Origin: an uncultured Selenomonadaceae bacterium
GTDB lineage: Bacteria > Bacillota > Negativicutes > Selenomonadales > Selenomonadaceae
Direction of reading: 5' to 3'
Length of the DNA stretch: 64,000 bases
Assembly: GCA_905234175.1 (NCBI GenBank)
Contig: CAJOGX010000001.1
Span: 62,001-126,000 of the forward strand
Shown: one piece after another, positions 49,966 to 58,565 of the stretch
Numbering within the stretch: the first letter of the stretch is position 1
Layout: every line of letters starts with the position of its first letter
Translations under genes and position numbers: made by a program
Notes under the pieces: model-generated
The model's input: the letters and a program-made list of their open reading frames with translations, nothing else
Told to the model about the DNA's origin: nothing
Database searches by the model: none

Positions 49966-51161
49966 GCGCGCTCGAAGGCAAAAACGTGCTGATTGGCGTG
50001 ACCGGCGGAATTGCGGCGTATAAAGTCGTGGAAGTCGCCAGCCGCCTAAAAAAGCTCGGCGCGAACGTCCGCGTTGTCATGACCAAGGCCGCCGCCGAGT
50101 TCGTTGCGCCAAGGACTTTTCAGGAAACTACTGGGAACGCCGTGTCCGTCGAAATGTTTGCCGGTGCGGTGAATTTTCACGTTGAACACATTGCGCTGGC
50201 GAATTTCGCGGACGTAGTTTTAATCGCTCCGGCTACCGCGAATTTCCTCGCCAAAGCCGCGCACGGTATCGCTGACGATTTGCTGACGACCGTCGTTTTA
50301 GCTACAACCGCGCCGCTGATTATCGCGCCCTCGATGAATACGCACATGCTTGAGCACCCCGCTACGCAGAAAAATCTTGAAATCCTTGCGTCGCGCGGGG
50401 TTCAGATTCTCGACGCGGAAACCGGCTGGCTTGCCTGCGGTCTAAACGGCAAAGGCCGCCTGCCTGAGCCCGAACATATCTGCGCCGAAATCGTCAAGTT
50501 CTTCGCGCCGAAAATTCTCGCGGGCAAAAAAATTCTCGTGACTGCTGGCGGAACCGTTGAGCCAATCGACCCCGTCAGATTTATCTGCAATCGTTCCAGC
50601 GGCAAAATGGGCTGCGAAATTGCCCGCGCCGCGCAAAATTCCGGCGCCGAAGTCGTTTTGGTTTACGCAAACGCCAGCGTCGCTCCTCCGCCAAACGTCC
50701 GGCTCGTCAAAGTTGAAACTGCGCTCGAAATGCGTGACGCCGTGCTGGCTGAATACGATTCGGTTGACGCCGTGGTTATGAGCGCCGCCGTTTCCGATTA
50801 CCGCGTGAAAAATGTCGCCGCCCAGAAAATTAAAAAGGACGCCGAAAGTTTTACGCTTGAACTTATAAAAAATCCAGATATTTTAAAGGAACTCGGTCAG
50901 CGCAAAAAAAATCAGCTGCTCGTCGGGTTCGCCGCCGAAACTCAAAATCTCGTCGAGTACGCCCGCGCGAAACTCACCGAAAAAAATCTCGACTTTGTCG
51001 TTGCCAATAACGTCGCGCAGGACGGCGCCGGTTTCAGCGCTGATACAAATATCGTCACGCTCCTTCACAAGGGCGGCGCGCTCGAAGATTTTCCCAAAAT
51101 GTCCAAGGCGGCGCTCGCTGAAATTATCGTCCAGCGCGTCGCTGAAAATCTAAATAAATAA
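49962..51161 (+). CDS. coaBC: Phosphopantothenoylcysteine decarboxylase/synthetase
   Basis: Bifunctional coenzyme A enzyme, 399 residues. The CoaC flavoprotein half (1 to about 185) has LIGVTGGIAAYK at 10-21, the catalytic His in VEHIALANF, and GWLACGLNGKGRLPEPEHI near 158. The CoaB half (about 188-399) starts KILVTAGGTVEPIDPVR and has SAAVSDY near 280 and FAAET near 325. Confidence 0.97.
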   Translation: MSALEGKNVLIGVTGGIAAYKVVEVASRLKKLGANVRVVMTKAAAEFVAPRTFQETTGNAVSVEMFAGAVNFHVEHIALANFADVVLIAPATANFLAKAAHGIADDLLTTVVLATTAPLIIAPSMNTHMLEHPATQKNLEILASRGVQILDAETGWLACGLNGKGRLPEPEHICAEIVKFFAPKILAGKKILVTAGGTVEPIDPVRFICNRSSGKMGCEIARAAQNSGAEVVLVYANASVAPPPNVRLVKVETALEMRDAVLAEYDSVDAVVMSAAVSDYRVKNVAAQKIKKDAESFTLELIKNPDILKELGQRKKNQLLVGFAAETQNLVEYARAKLTEKNLDFVVANNVAQDGAGFSADTNIVTLLHKGGALEDFPKMSKAALAEIIVQRVAENLNK

Positions 51162-51174
51162 TTTTGCAGGAAAA

Positions 51175-51203
51175 TTGATTTAATCTGCCGAATAAGTTGT
51201 AAT
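51175..51203 (+). promoter_or_regulatory. Promoter of the ydcF-like/tmk/rnmV/rsmA operon
   Basis: TTGATT (51175-51180), 17-bp spacer, TGTAAT (51198-51203). Transcripts starting near 51210 would miss the 5' arm of the terminator at 51182-51227 and so escape it. Confidence 0.6.
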
Positions 51204-51227
51204 TTCCAACTGAAAGGCAGATTTTTT
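51182..51227 (+). terminator. coaBC operon terminator overlapping the next promoter
   Basis: AATCTGCC (51182-51189) pairs with GGCAGATT (51216-51223), with an inner AGTTG/CAACT stem, followed by four more T. It lies between coaBC and the ydcF-like gene, with the next promoter inside its 5' half. Confidence 0.75.
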
Positions 51228-51229
51228 AA

Positions 51230-51991
51230 TTGGTGTATTTATTGAAATTCGGCGCGAGCTGGGTACTGCCGCCAGGAATTTTCGTGATACTGCTGCTGAT
51301 TCTGACGGGCTTCCTTGTGAAGTTCAGCGGACGGCTGGCGATTTTCGCGGGAATTGTAACGCTGACTTTCTACCTGCTGTGCACGGGCTTCGTGGCGGAT
51401 AAAACTATGGGCTGGCTCGAAGGCAAATTCCAGATTTCGCCGGAAAAACTGGCAAGCGGCGACGTGATTGTTATGCTGGGCGGCGGCGCGATTCGCGATT
51501 CGCAGGACGTGGACGGCGAAGGGACTCTCTGCTCAAGCCCCGCCAATCGCCTTCTGACTGCCGTGCGCCTCCAGAAAATTTTAAACGTGCCGATTCTGCT
51601 AAGCGGCGGGCAGGTTTATTCTGATTCTGGCTCCGAGGCGATAATTTCCGGCAGAATTTTGCAGTCGCTCGGCGTTCCAGAAAATAAAATCCTGCTCGAA
51701 ACTAAAAGCGTCAACACCACGCAGAACGCAATTTTTTCCGCCGAAATTCTGCGCGAAAGAAATTTCCGCCGCCCGATCGTCGTTACAAGCGCTTTCCACA
51801 TGAATCGCGCGGTGCTGAATTTTTCGCGGCAGGGGATTGAAGTCATTCCGTTCCCGACAGATTTTCTCGTACCGCGCAACCCAAGTTTCCACTATACAAA
51901 ACTGCGCCCGCAAGCCGAAGCGCTGCTGATAAACGTCACAGTCATGCAGGAAGTTTTGCGGACGTTCGTCACAGAAATTTTTAACGTGTGA
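51230..51991 (+). CDS. YdcF/SanA-type membrane protein (DUF218)
   Basis: A 253-residue protein with two N-terminal membrane helices (about 12-30 and 35-55) and a DUF218 domain (about 77-235): DVIVMLGGG near 78, ILLSGGQ near 125, TKSVNTTQNAIFS near 164 and VVTSAFHMNRA near 187. DUF218 proteins are linked to envelope barrier function and handling of undecaprenyl or other large molecules, but the reaction is unproven. The start is TTG 51230 or GTG 51233; the only ribosome site (AAAGG) lies in the terminator stem. Confidence 0.87.
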   Translation: MVYLLKFGASWVLPPGIFVILLLILTGFLVKFSGRLAIFAGIVTLTFYLLCTGFVADKTMGWLEGKFQISPEKLASGDVIVMLGGGAIRDSQDVDGEGTLCSSPANRLLTAVRLQKILNVPILLSGGQVYSDSGSEAIISGRILQSLGVPENKILLETKSVNTTQNAIFSAEILRERNFRRPIVVTSAFHMNRAVLNFSRQGIEVIPFPTDFLVPRNPSFHYTKLRPQAEALLINVTVMQEVLRTFVTEIFNV

Positions 51992-52002
51992 GGTGTAATG
52001 CA

Positions 52003-52659
52003 ATGAGCAAGCTGATTGTACTTGAAGGCTCCGACGGCTCCGGCAAGGCGACGCAGACCACGCGTCTTCTTGAGCGTCTTCAGAATCTGCGCGTAAACGT
52101 CATGCGCGTCAGTTTTCCGAATTACGAATCTGAATCTTCCGCGCTAATCAAAATGTATCTGCGCGGCGATTTCGGCGGCAACGCTGAAGAGGTCAACCCC
52201 TACGCCGCGTCGACTTTCTACGCCGTCGACAGGTTCGCCAGTTTCCAAAGCTGGAAAAATTTTTACGAAGGGGATGGCGTCGTACTTGCTGACAGGTACG
52301 TTGGCTCGAACATGGCGCACCAGGCGGCTAAGCTCAATCGCAAAGCCGACCGCGAAAAATTTTTGAACTGGCTCGACGATTTGGAGTACAAAAAATTTCA
52401 GCTGCCGCGTCCGGACTTGACTTTCTTCCTTGACATGCCGCCGGAAATTGCTGCGATGCTCCGCAAAAGGCGCGGGCGCGAGGACATTCACGAATCGGAC
52501 GCCGCCTACATGATTAAATCTTACAAGACCTACAAGGAAATTGCCGCGAAATTCGGCTGGAAAACCGTCAACTGCGCCGAAAATAATTTCGCTCGAAGTG
52601 CGATTGACATTCACGAGGAAATTTTCCGCCTCGTCGAAGAAATGCTGATTTACGGCTAA
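52003..52659 (+). CDS. tmk: Thymidylate kinase-like deoxynucleotide kinase
   Basis: A 218-residue P-loop kinase. Walker A is EGSDGSGKATQT (about 8-19). DRYVGSNMAHQAAKL near 99 carries the DR(Y/H) motif, and the LID segment RKRRGREDIHE is near 157. It belongs to the Firmicute dTMP-kinase relatives found beside rnmV or holB, so a dTMP kinase role is likely; a deoxynucleoside kinase is the alternative. ATG 52003 follows GAGGTG; the earlier ATG at 51988 is less well placed. Confidence 0.88.
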   Translation: MSKLIVLEGSDGSGKATQTTRLLERLQNLRVNVMRVSFPNYESESSALIKMYLRGDFGGNAEEVNPYAASTFYAVDRFASFQSWKNFYEGDGVVLADRYVGSNMAHQAAKLNRKADREKFLNWLDDLEYKKFQLPRPDLTFFLDMPPEIAAMLRKRRGREDIHESDAAYMIKSYKTYKEIAAKFGWKTVNCAENNFARSAIDIHEEIFRLVEEMLIYG

Positions 52660-52671
52660 GGGAGTGGCGAT

Positions 52672-53217
52672 TTGCTGAAAGAAGTTTTGATTGTCGAAGG
52701 GAAAATGGACGTCGCCGCCGTGAATCGTGCAGTCGAGGCCGATTGCATTGTGACCGGCGGTTTTCATTTTAACAGGCGGACGCTGGCGAACATTGCGGCG
52801 GCTTACGAACGGCGCGGGATTATTATTCTGACTGACCCCGACTCTGCGGGCGAGCGTATCAGAAAATTTCTGGCTGAAAAATTTCCGAACGCCAAACACG
52901 CGTACATTCCGAAAATCGAGGCGGCTGCGAACGGCGATATTGGCGTTGAGCAGGCAAGCCCCGAATCTATTTTGAAGGCGCTGAGCAAAGTTCGCACGCT
53001 GGAAATTAATCCGCGCGAAGAATTTACGGCGGCTGAAATGGTCGGATTCGGCTTAGCGGGCGGCGAAGGAAGTTCCGTCCTGCGCGATAAAATTGGCGCG
53101 GCGCTGGGGATTGGTTTTGGGAACGTGAAAACTTTCGTGAAACGCCTGAACAGCTACGGCGTGACGCGCGCGGAATTTATGGAGGCGCTGGAAAATGTTA
53201 CATCCGAAAATCGCTGA
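52672..53217 (+). CDS. rnmV: Ribonuclease M5
   Basis: Matures 5S rRNA. The 181-residue protein has a TOPRIM domain: LIVEGKMDVAAV (about 6-17) with the catalytic Glu, and ILTDPDSAGERIRK (about 51-64) with the acidic pair. The C-terminal half binds the ribosomal protein L18-5S RNA complex in the family. Start TTG 52672; the end overlaps rsmA by 23 nt, the conserved rnmV-rsmA order. Confidence 0.95.
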   Translation: MLKEVLIVEGKMDVAAVNRAVEADCIVTGGFHFNRRTLANIAAAYERRGIIILTDPDSAGERIRKFLAEKFPNAKHAYIPKIEAAANGDIGVEQASPESILKALSKVRTLEINPREEFTAAEMVGFGLAGGEGSSVLRDKIGAALGIGFGNVKTFVKRLNSYGVTRAEFMEALENVTSENR

Positions 53218-54055
53218 CGTTTCGGCGACGCGGCATATTCTGAAAACTTTCAACCTGCGGGCGTCGAAGCGGCTGGGACAAAATTTTTTAATAGACGCGA
53301 ACGTTGTCAAAGCAATCGTGGCGGCGGCAGAAATTTCGGCGGGCGAGGAAGTTTTAGAAATTGGACCAGGAATTGGAACGCTGACGCAGGGTTTGCTTGA
53401 GGCGGGCGCGAAAGTCACGGCGGTCGAGCTGGACAAAAAATTACCCGCCGTGTTAGCGGAAACGCTGGCGGGCTACGAAAATTTCAAATTAGTTTCGGGC
53501 GACATTTTGAAAGTCGACCTGACGGAGCTCATGCCGGAAAAATTCAAAGTCGTGGCGAACCTGCCGTATTACATCACGACGCAAATTTTGCTGGCGCTGC
53601 TTGAAAAAAAATTGCCGATAACGAAAATCGTGACGATGGTACAGCGCGAAGTTGCGGAGCGAATGACGGCGGCGCCTGGCTCGAAGATTTACGGCGCGAT
53701 GAGCGTAGCGGTACAGTTTCGCGCGGAAGTGCGCGTGGCGTTCGACGTGCCGCCGGAAAAATTTCTGCCGAAGCCGGAAGTTACGAGTTCGGTTGTAGTC
53801 TGCGACGTGCGCCCTTCGCCGGTGAAAGTTGCTGACGAAGAATTTTTCATACGCGTGGTGCGGGCGGCGTTCGGACAGCGGCGGAAAACTTTAGCGAACT
53901 CGCTGGCTGGCGCAGGATTCCAGCGCGAAAATATTTTGCAGGCGCTGGAGCTGGCAGGAATTTCGGCTGAGCGTCGCGCGGAAACTTTATCGATAGCGGA
54001 ATTTGCGGCGCTTGCGAATCAGTTTTCAGCGATAAGCGCGCGCCCGATTTCGTAA
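53195..54055 (+). CDS. rsmA: 16S rRNA (adenine1518/1519-N6)-dimethyltransferase
   Basis: Dimethylates two adjacent adenosines in helix 45 of 16S rRNA (KsgA). The 286-residue protein shows KRLGQNFLIDANVV (about 25-38), the SAM-binding EIGPGIGTLTQGL (about 54-66), and the catalytic motif VANLPYYITTQIL near 121. Its last 37 nt overlap the convergent flavoprotein gene. Confidence 0.97.
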   Translation: MLHPKIADVSATRHILKTFNLRASKRLGQNFLIDANVVKAIVAAAEISAGEEVLEIGPGIGTLTQGLLEAGAKVTAVELDKKLPAVLAETLAGYENFKLVSGDILKVDLTELMPEKFKVVANLPYYITTQILLALLEKKLPITKIVTMVQREVAERMTAAPGSKIYGAMSVAVQFRAEVRVAFDVPPEKFLPKPEVTSSVVVCDVRPSPVKVADEEFFIRVVRAAFGQRRKTLANSLAGAGFQRENILQALELAGISAERRAETLSIAEFAALANQFSAISARPIS

Positions 54056-54669
54056 GCCTCGGCGCAGGTCTGAGCGAAAGTTTTTTCGCGGTGGGCGATT
54101 TTGGCTTCGGGATTGAAAATCGAAGACTCGTACTTAGAATAATCGTTGAACTGGACGGTATTGAACGCGTGAAGAATTTTCGGAGCTACCTGCAGAATAT
54201 TTTTCGCCGTCCTTTCGTACACGCCAACTTTTTTCGCCATGCCGAGCTGAGCAAAATGCTGTTCAGTCATGTTCATCGTGTAGAAATATGCGCTGGGAAG
54301 TTTTTTCGGGAAGACCGTCGGAATTTCGGCGCTGTAAATGTAGTTCGAGAAAAAAAATCTTTCAATGAACGCGAGCATTCCGGCGGAAAGATTCATAAAA
54401 TAAATTGGCGTGCCGAAAACAACGGCGTCGGCAGTCTTGAGCTTTTCGAGCACGGGCGTCAGGTCGTCCTTCATCGCGCAGGTGCCGTGCGGCTTGCTCT
54501 TGAGCTTGCAGTAAAAGCAGCTGGTGCAGCCCTTGAAATTCAGCGCGTAGAGATTGACGAGCTCGGTTTCGGCTCCGGCGTCGGCGGCTCCGCGAATCGC
54601 CTCGTTCAAAAGTTGCGCGGTGTTACCGTTGCGGCGTGGACTTCCATTGATTGCTATAAATTTTTTCAT
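54019..54669 (-). CDS. Flavodoxin-fold FMN reductase with cysteine cluster
   Basis: A 216-residue NADPH-dependent FMN reductase/flavodoxin-like protein. The FMN phosphate loop is INGSPRRNGNTAQLL (about 6-20), and VFGTPIYFMNLSA near 80 contacts the flavin. The cysteines of CTSCFYCK (about 46-53) and a further Cys in GTCAMKDD resemble iron-sulfur flavoproteins. Partner unknown. ATG 54669 follows GGAGGG. It ends inside rsmA on the other strand, which would make the two 3' ends pair. Confidence 0.87.
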   Translation of the reverse strand: MKKFIAINGSPRRNGNTAQLLNEAIRGAADAGAETELVNLYALNFKGCTSCFYCKLKSKPHGTCAMKDDLTPVLEKLKTADAVVFGTPIYFMNLSAGMLAFIERFFFSNYIYSAEIPTVFPKKLPSAYFYTMNMTEQHFAQLGMAKKVGVYERTAKNILQVAPKILHAFNTVQFNDYSKYESSIFNPEAKIAHREKTFAQTCAEAYEIGRALIAEN

Positions 54670-54743
54670 GTTAAACCCTCCTGCGAAAAAATTCGGCGCG
54701 CTGAAAAAAAATACCTGCATATTGAATACATTGCGCGGCGGCT

Positions 54744-54771
54744 TTGCAAAAAAGCTTCTACGTGGTATAAT
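54744..54771 (+). promoter_or_regulatory. kor operon promoter
   Basis: TTGCAA (54744-54749), 16-bp spacer, TATAAT (54766-54771), 36 bp before korD. Confidence 0.7.
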
Positions 54772-54806
54772 CTGCCGGTATCTTAGAATTAACGGGAGGG
54801 CTTTTG

Positions 54807-55067
54807 ATGAAGTCGGAATTCACTCTGAAACCTGAGCGGTGCAAGGGCTGCGGGATTTGCGTAGCGTTTTGCCCGCGACAGGTTTTGGCGCTGGATACGC
54901 TGGGGAAAGTTTACGTGGCGAATCACGAAAAATGCATAGCGTGCGGGCAGTGCGAGTTGCGTTGTCCGGATTACGCGATTTTCATGGACAAAAAAGTTCC
55001 GAAGAAAGTTCAGCGCTTTGACGAAACGACGGGCTTGAGCATAACGGTTGAGGAGGTCGAAAAATGA
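54807..55067 (+). CDS. korD: 2-oxoacid:ferredoxin oxidoreductase, delta (ferredoxin) subunit
   Basis: An 86-residue two-cluster ferredoxin: CKGCGICVAFCP (about 13-24) and CIACGQCELRCP (about 41-52), each a [4Fe-4S] motif. It passes electrons from the catalytic subunits. ATG 54807 has GGGAGGG 6 nt upstream. It starts the four-gene operon, with all junctions being ATGA overlaps. Confidence 0.93.
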   Translation: MKSEFTLKPERCKGCGICVAFCPRQVLALDTLGKVYVANHEKCIACGQCELRCPDYAIFMDKKVPKKVQRFDETTGLSITVEEVEK

Positions 55068-56212
55068 GCGCGAGGTTAATGCAGGGCAACGAGGCAGTTG
55101 CTGAAGGCGCATTGCTGGCTGGCGTGAGATTTTTCGGCGGCTACCCGATAACGCCTTCGACGGAAATTGCCGAAGGAATGGCAAAACTTCTGCCGCAGGT
55201 CGGCGGCACATTCATACAAATGGAAGACGAAATTGCGAGCATGGGCGTAGTTTTGGGCGCGTCGCTGGCTGGGAAAAAAGTTCTCACGGCGTCTTCGGGG
55301 CCAGGCATTTCGCTCAAGCAGGAACTTATTGGCTACGCGGCGGCGACGGAAATTCCAGTGGTCATCGTCAACGTGCAGCGCGTGGGACCTTCGACGGGGC
55401 AGCCGACGGCGCCTTCGCAGGGGGACGTTATGCAGGCGCGCTGGGGGACGCACGGCGACCATTCGATAATCGTGCTGAGCCCGTGGAGCGTGCGTGAAGC
55501 ATTCGATTTGGCGGTACGCTCGGTGAACTACGCGGAAAGATTTCGCACGCCGGTGATTCTGCTCATGGACGAAATTGTCGGGCACCTGCGCGAAAGTGTT
55601 GAACTGCCCGCCGAATCTGAAATTGAAATTTATCCGCGCCGCGCTCCTAAAAAATCTCGCGCTGAAGGCTACGAACCCTACGCGCCCGACGAAGATTTAG
55701 TTCCGAACATCGCGAATTTCGGCGAGGGCTATCACATTCACGTTACCGGTCTGATTCACGACGAGACTGGTTTTCCGAGCGGCAGTCCGAAAGTTACGCG
55801 TGAATCGATTAAGCGTATGCACGAAAAAATTTCCCGCGCGGCTGACGAAATTATTGACGTGCAGGAAGAATTTATGGACGACGCGGAATTTGCGGTCGTG
55901 GCTTTCGGCGGCACTTCGCGCACGGCTTACGAGGCTGTTCTCAGCGCAAGGAAACGCGGCGTCAAGGTCGGGTTCGTCCGGCTGGTTACTATTTTCCCGT
56001 TTGCTGACAAAATTATTTCTGAGCTGGCGAAAAAAATTCGCGGTCTGCTTGTCGCTGAACTCAACTACGGGCAGATTGTCGGCGAAGTTGAACGCGCGGC
56101 GAAAGGTCAGTGCGCCGTGAAACTCTGCGCGAAATACGACATGACGATTTTCGAGCCGGAGGAAATTGAAGCGGCGATTGACGAAATGATTAGCGAGGTG
56201 GACGGCGAATGA
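55064..56212 (+). CDS. korA: 2-oxoacid:ferredoxin oxidoreductase, alpha subunit
   Basis: A 382-residue subunit with the pyrimidine-binding half. GNEAVAEGALLAGVRFFGGY (about 8-27), PSTEIAE, and TASSGPGISLKQE (about 75-87) are typical of KorA/VorB. QRVGPSTGQPTAPSQGD near 105 and MDEIVGHLRE near 168 are also diagnostic. 2-oxoglutarate is the likely substrate from the subunit order (D-A-B-C); branched-chain 2-oxoacids are possible. Low oxygen tolerance is typical of such enzymes. Confidence 0.93.
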   Translation: MSARLMQGNEAVAEGALLAGVRFFGGYPITPSTEIAEGMAKLLPQVGGTFIQMEDEIASMGVVLGASLAGKKVLTASSGPGISLKQELIGYAAATEIPVVIVNVQRVGPSTGQPTAPSQGDVMQARWGTHGDHSIIVLSPWSVREAFDLAVRSVNYAERFRTPVILLMDEIVGHLRESVELPAESEIEIYPRRAPKKSRAEGYEPYAPDEDLVPNIANFGEGYHIHVTGLIHDETGFPSGSPKVTRESIKRMHEKISRAADEIIDVQEEFMDDAEFAVVAFGGTSRTAYEAVLSARKRGVKVGFVRLVTIFPFADKIISELAKKIRGLLVAELNYGQIVGEVERAAKGQCAVKLCAKYDMTIFEPEEIEAAIDEMISEVDGE

Positions 56213-57036
56213 CTGAGCGCTCTTACGAAAAATTTTTCCGGCAGAATCGGCTGCCGCATTTGTGGTGCCCTGGCTGCGGCAACGGAATTGTTATGAAAGC
56301 TATCGTGCAGGCGGTCGAGAAAAAGCTCGGCTGGACGCAGGACAACACGATTATCGTCAGCGGGATTGGCTGTTCTTCGCGCGCCAGCGGCTACATGGAT
56401 TTCGACACGCTCCATACGGCGCACGGCAGGGCAATTCCTTTCGCGACGGGTATCAAGCTCGCCAATCCGAAATTGAACGTAATTGTTATAACTGGCGACG
56501 GCGACTGCACGGCGATTGGCGGCAACCACTTCATTCACGGCTGTCGGCGCAACGTCGATTTGACGGTGATTCTGTTCAACAATAACATTTATGGTATGAC
56601 TGGCGGGCAGGCTTCGCCAATGACGCCGCTCGGCAAAAAGGCGACGACTGCGCCCTACGGTTCGATTGACAGACCTTTTGACGCCTGCAAGCTCGCTGAG
56701 GCCGCCGGTGCAACTTACGTCGCGCGTTCGACGGCGTTTCACGTTCAGCACTTAACAAAAATGATTGAAGACGGTCTGGACAACAGGGGCTTTTCGTTTA
56801 TTGAAGCGCTCGTTCAGTGCCCCACGGCTTACGGGCGCCGGAATAAAATTGGTGAGCCCGCAAAAATGATGGCGTGGATGCGCGATAACGCTATAATGAA
56901 AAGTGCATGGGACAAGCTCACCGACGATAAAAAGACCGGCGACAAATTTCCAATCGGGCTGTTCTACCGCGCGGAAACTGAAACTTATGACGAGGCTTAT
57001 CACCACGTTATCGAGTTGGCTGGAGGTGCGAAATGA
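56209..57036 (+). CDS. korB: 2-oxoacid:ferredoxin oxidoreductase, beta subunit
   Basis: A 275-residue TPP-binding subunit. The N-terminal CPGCGNG (about 17-23) and the TPP motif TGDGDCTAIGGNHFIHGCRR (about 84-103) with NNNIYGMTGGQ (about 120-130) are complete, as in KorB. It joins KorA in the catalytic unit. Confidence 0.94.
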   Translation: MTERSYEKFFRQNRLPHLWCPGCGNGIVMKAIVQAVEKKLGWTQDNTIIVSGIGCSSRASGYMDFDTLHTAHGRAIPFATGIKLANPKLNVIVITGDGDCTAIGGNHFIHGCRRNVDLTVILFNNNIYGMTGGQASPMTPLGKKATTAPYGSIDRPFDACKLAEAAGATYVARSTAFHVQHLTKMIEDGLDNRGFSFIEALVQCPTAYGRRNKIGEPAKMMAWMRDNAIMKSAWDKLTDDKKTGDKFPIGLFYRAETETYDEAYHHVIELAGGAK

Positions 57037-57557
57037 GAAAGCAGCTTAGATTATCTGGCTCCGGCGGGCAGGGTGTAATAACGGCGGCGATAATTCTGGC
57101 AGAGGCGGCGGTTTCCGAGGGCAAGCAGGCGGTTCAGTCGCAGTCTTATGGACCGGAAGCGCGCGGCGGGGCGTCGAAATCCGAAGTCATAATCGACGAC
57201 GAAAAAATTTTCCACCCGCACGTTAAGGCGCCGGACTTCGTGCTGGCGATGACGCAGAAGGCCGCCGACAAATATTACACAGATTTAAATGCGGACGGAG
57301 TTTTGATTCTGGACGAAGATTTAGTGCCGACGCCGCCGCAGTTCAAAAATATAATCCGCGTGCCGATAACCAAACTGGCGGTTGAAAAAGTCGGGAAGGC
57401 GCTGTTCGCAAATATCGTCGCGCTGGGCGTGCTGGCGAAAGTCACAAAGCTCGTCGACTTCGAGACAATAAAAAAATCCGTGGCGAACAGAGTACCGCCG
57501 CACACGGTTGAACAAAACATGCTGGCGTTGCAGATTGGTTTTGACGCCGTAAATTAA
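57033..57557 (+). CDS. korC: 2-oxoacid:ferredoxin oxidoreductase, gamma subunit
   Basis: A 174-residue gamma subunit: SGSGGQGVITAAIILAEAA (about 6-24), QSQSYGPEARGGASKSEVI (about 35-53) and PPHTVEQNMLALQIG near 154. It completes a four-subunit KorDABC complex that makes acyl-CoA and reduced ferredoxin, or works in the reductive direction for 2-oxoglutarate. Confidence 0.94.
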   Translation: MRKQLRLSGSGGQGVITAAIILAEAAVSEGKQAVQSQSYGPEARGGASKSEVIIDDEKIFHPHVKAPDFVLAMTQKAADKYYTDLNADGVLILDEDLVPTPPQFKNIIRVPITKLAVEKVGKALFANIVALGVLAKVTKLVDFETIKKSVANRVPPHTVEQNMLALQIGFDAVN

Positions 57558-57591
57558 AATTTTCCAACGTTGCACTTATACAAACGCTTGT

Positions 57592-57702
57592 AAAGGAGAG
57601 GCGCCCCACGGATGGGGCGCGGGCCGCACTGACGCCTGGATGGCGTCACTCGGCCCTGTCTTTCTTTGCCAGGCGTTTCTTTCTGCACCAGAAAGAAATG
57701 CC
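57592..57702 (-). repeat. Three-stem intergenic element, copy 4
   Basis: Minus-strand orientation after the stop at 57712: stem 1 at 57672-57702 (GGC.TTTCTTTCT pairing with compensated ends), stem 2 at 57621-57656 (identical to copies 1 and 2), stem 3 at 57601-57620 (GCGCCCC/GGGGCGC, loop ATCCGT), then CTCTCCTTT. Read on the plus strand, stem 2 is followed by TGTCTTTCTTT, so it may also end the kor transcript. Confidence 0.85.
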
Positions 57703-57711
57703 GTAAAAACT

Positions 57712-58452
57712 CTACTCCTTTTCGAGTTCGAGCCTGCCGCGCTCCTGGAGCTGCCAATTATTCGTGCTGACGAAAGTCGCGGGGCGCTCGATGATATATT
57801 TTCTGAAGACGCCGCCGTTATAATCCATGTCGAAAATCTGTTTGAGGCCGCCGCTATCGTAAACGACCTTGTCGCAGGGGCGCATTGGATTGGGTACGAC
57901 GGCGTAAATATTTTTCGTGTCGGGAATTTTCCACGCCCAGTAATTGCTTTCGCTGACTTCAATCGCGGGCAGGAAGTTCATCGCGCCGCCGTAAAGGAGC
58001 AGTCTCAGGCTGTTATCGTAGACAAATTTTTCGCAAGCCTCAAGCTGTTTGGGGACGTTCATACTTCCGGCGAGCATGTTGTAGCCTGCGACGAATTTTT
58101 CCCAGAGCTCGGCGTATTCGCTTTCCTGCTCGACGGTTGGAGCCTGCGCGGCTTTGCGTTCCTCCACGGAATTTTCGTCGAAGCCCATTCCGAAAGGTTT
58201 CATGTCGGGCAGCGTATGTACCACGCGCGGATTTTTTTCCTCGATTCGTTTTTCAAGGCGCTTGACTGCGTTGGAAAGTTTCTGCATTGAATTTTCGAGC
58301 TGCGTGACCTGTTCCTCGCGCCGGCGCGTCGCCCACAAAAATGCGAAGCCGAAAAGCAACACCAGATTCAGCGCCAAACTCAAAACTATCAGCATGTTCG
58401 CGGTTTCCGGCGTAAACATCGCCTGCGCCGCAGTTTCTTCCACGGTTCCCAA
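57712..58452 (-). CDS. Membrane-anchored protein with coiled coil, unknown function
   Basis: A 246-residue protein with one membrane helix (about 20-40, MLIVLSLALNLVLLFGFAFL), then a coiled coil (about 47-72), a linker rich in Pro and Glu, and a C-terminal globular domain (about 110-246) with several Trp and Tyr. I do not recognise the family. TTG 58452 is chosen because AGGTGA lies 5 nt upstream. Single-gene unit ended by copy 4 of the three-stem element. Confidence 0.6.
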   Translation of the reverse strand: MGTVEETAAQAMFTPETANMLIVLSLALNLVLLFGFAFLWATRRREEQVTQLENSMQKLSNAVKRLEKRIEEKNPRVVHTLPDMKPFGMGFDENSVEERKAAQAPTVEQESEYAELWEKFVAGYNMLAGSMNVPKQLEACEKFVYDNSLRLLLYGGAMNFLPAIEVSESNYWAWKIPDTKNIYAVVPNPMRPCDKVVYDSGGLKQIFDMDYNGGVFRKYIIERPATFVSTNNWQLQERGRLELEKE

Positions 58453-58565
58453 AATTATCACCTGCCAAATCTTTCAAAATTCGACCGAAAACATTCTTTC
58501 ATAAACGCCCGATTTTGTCAACCGCAAAAAAATTTTTCCGCCCGCTATGAAGTAAATTGCAAACG

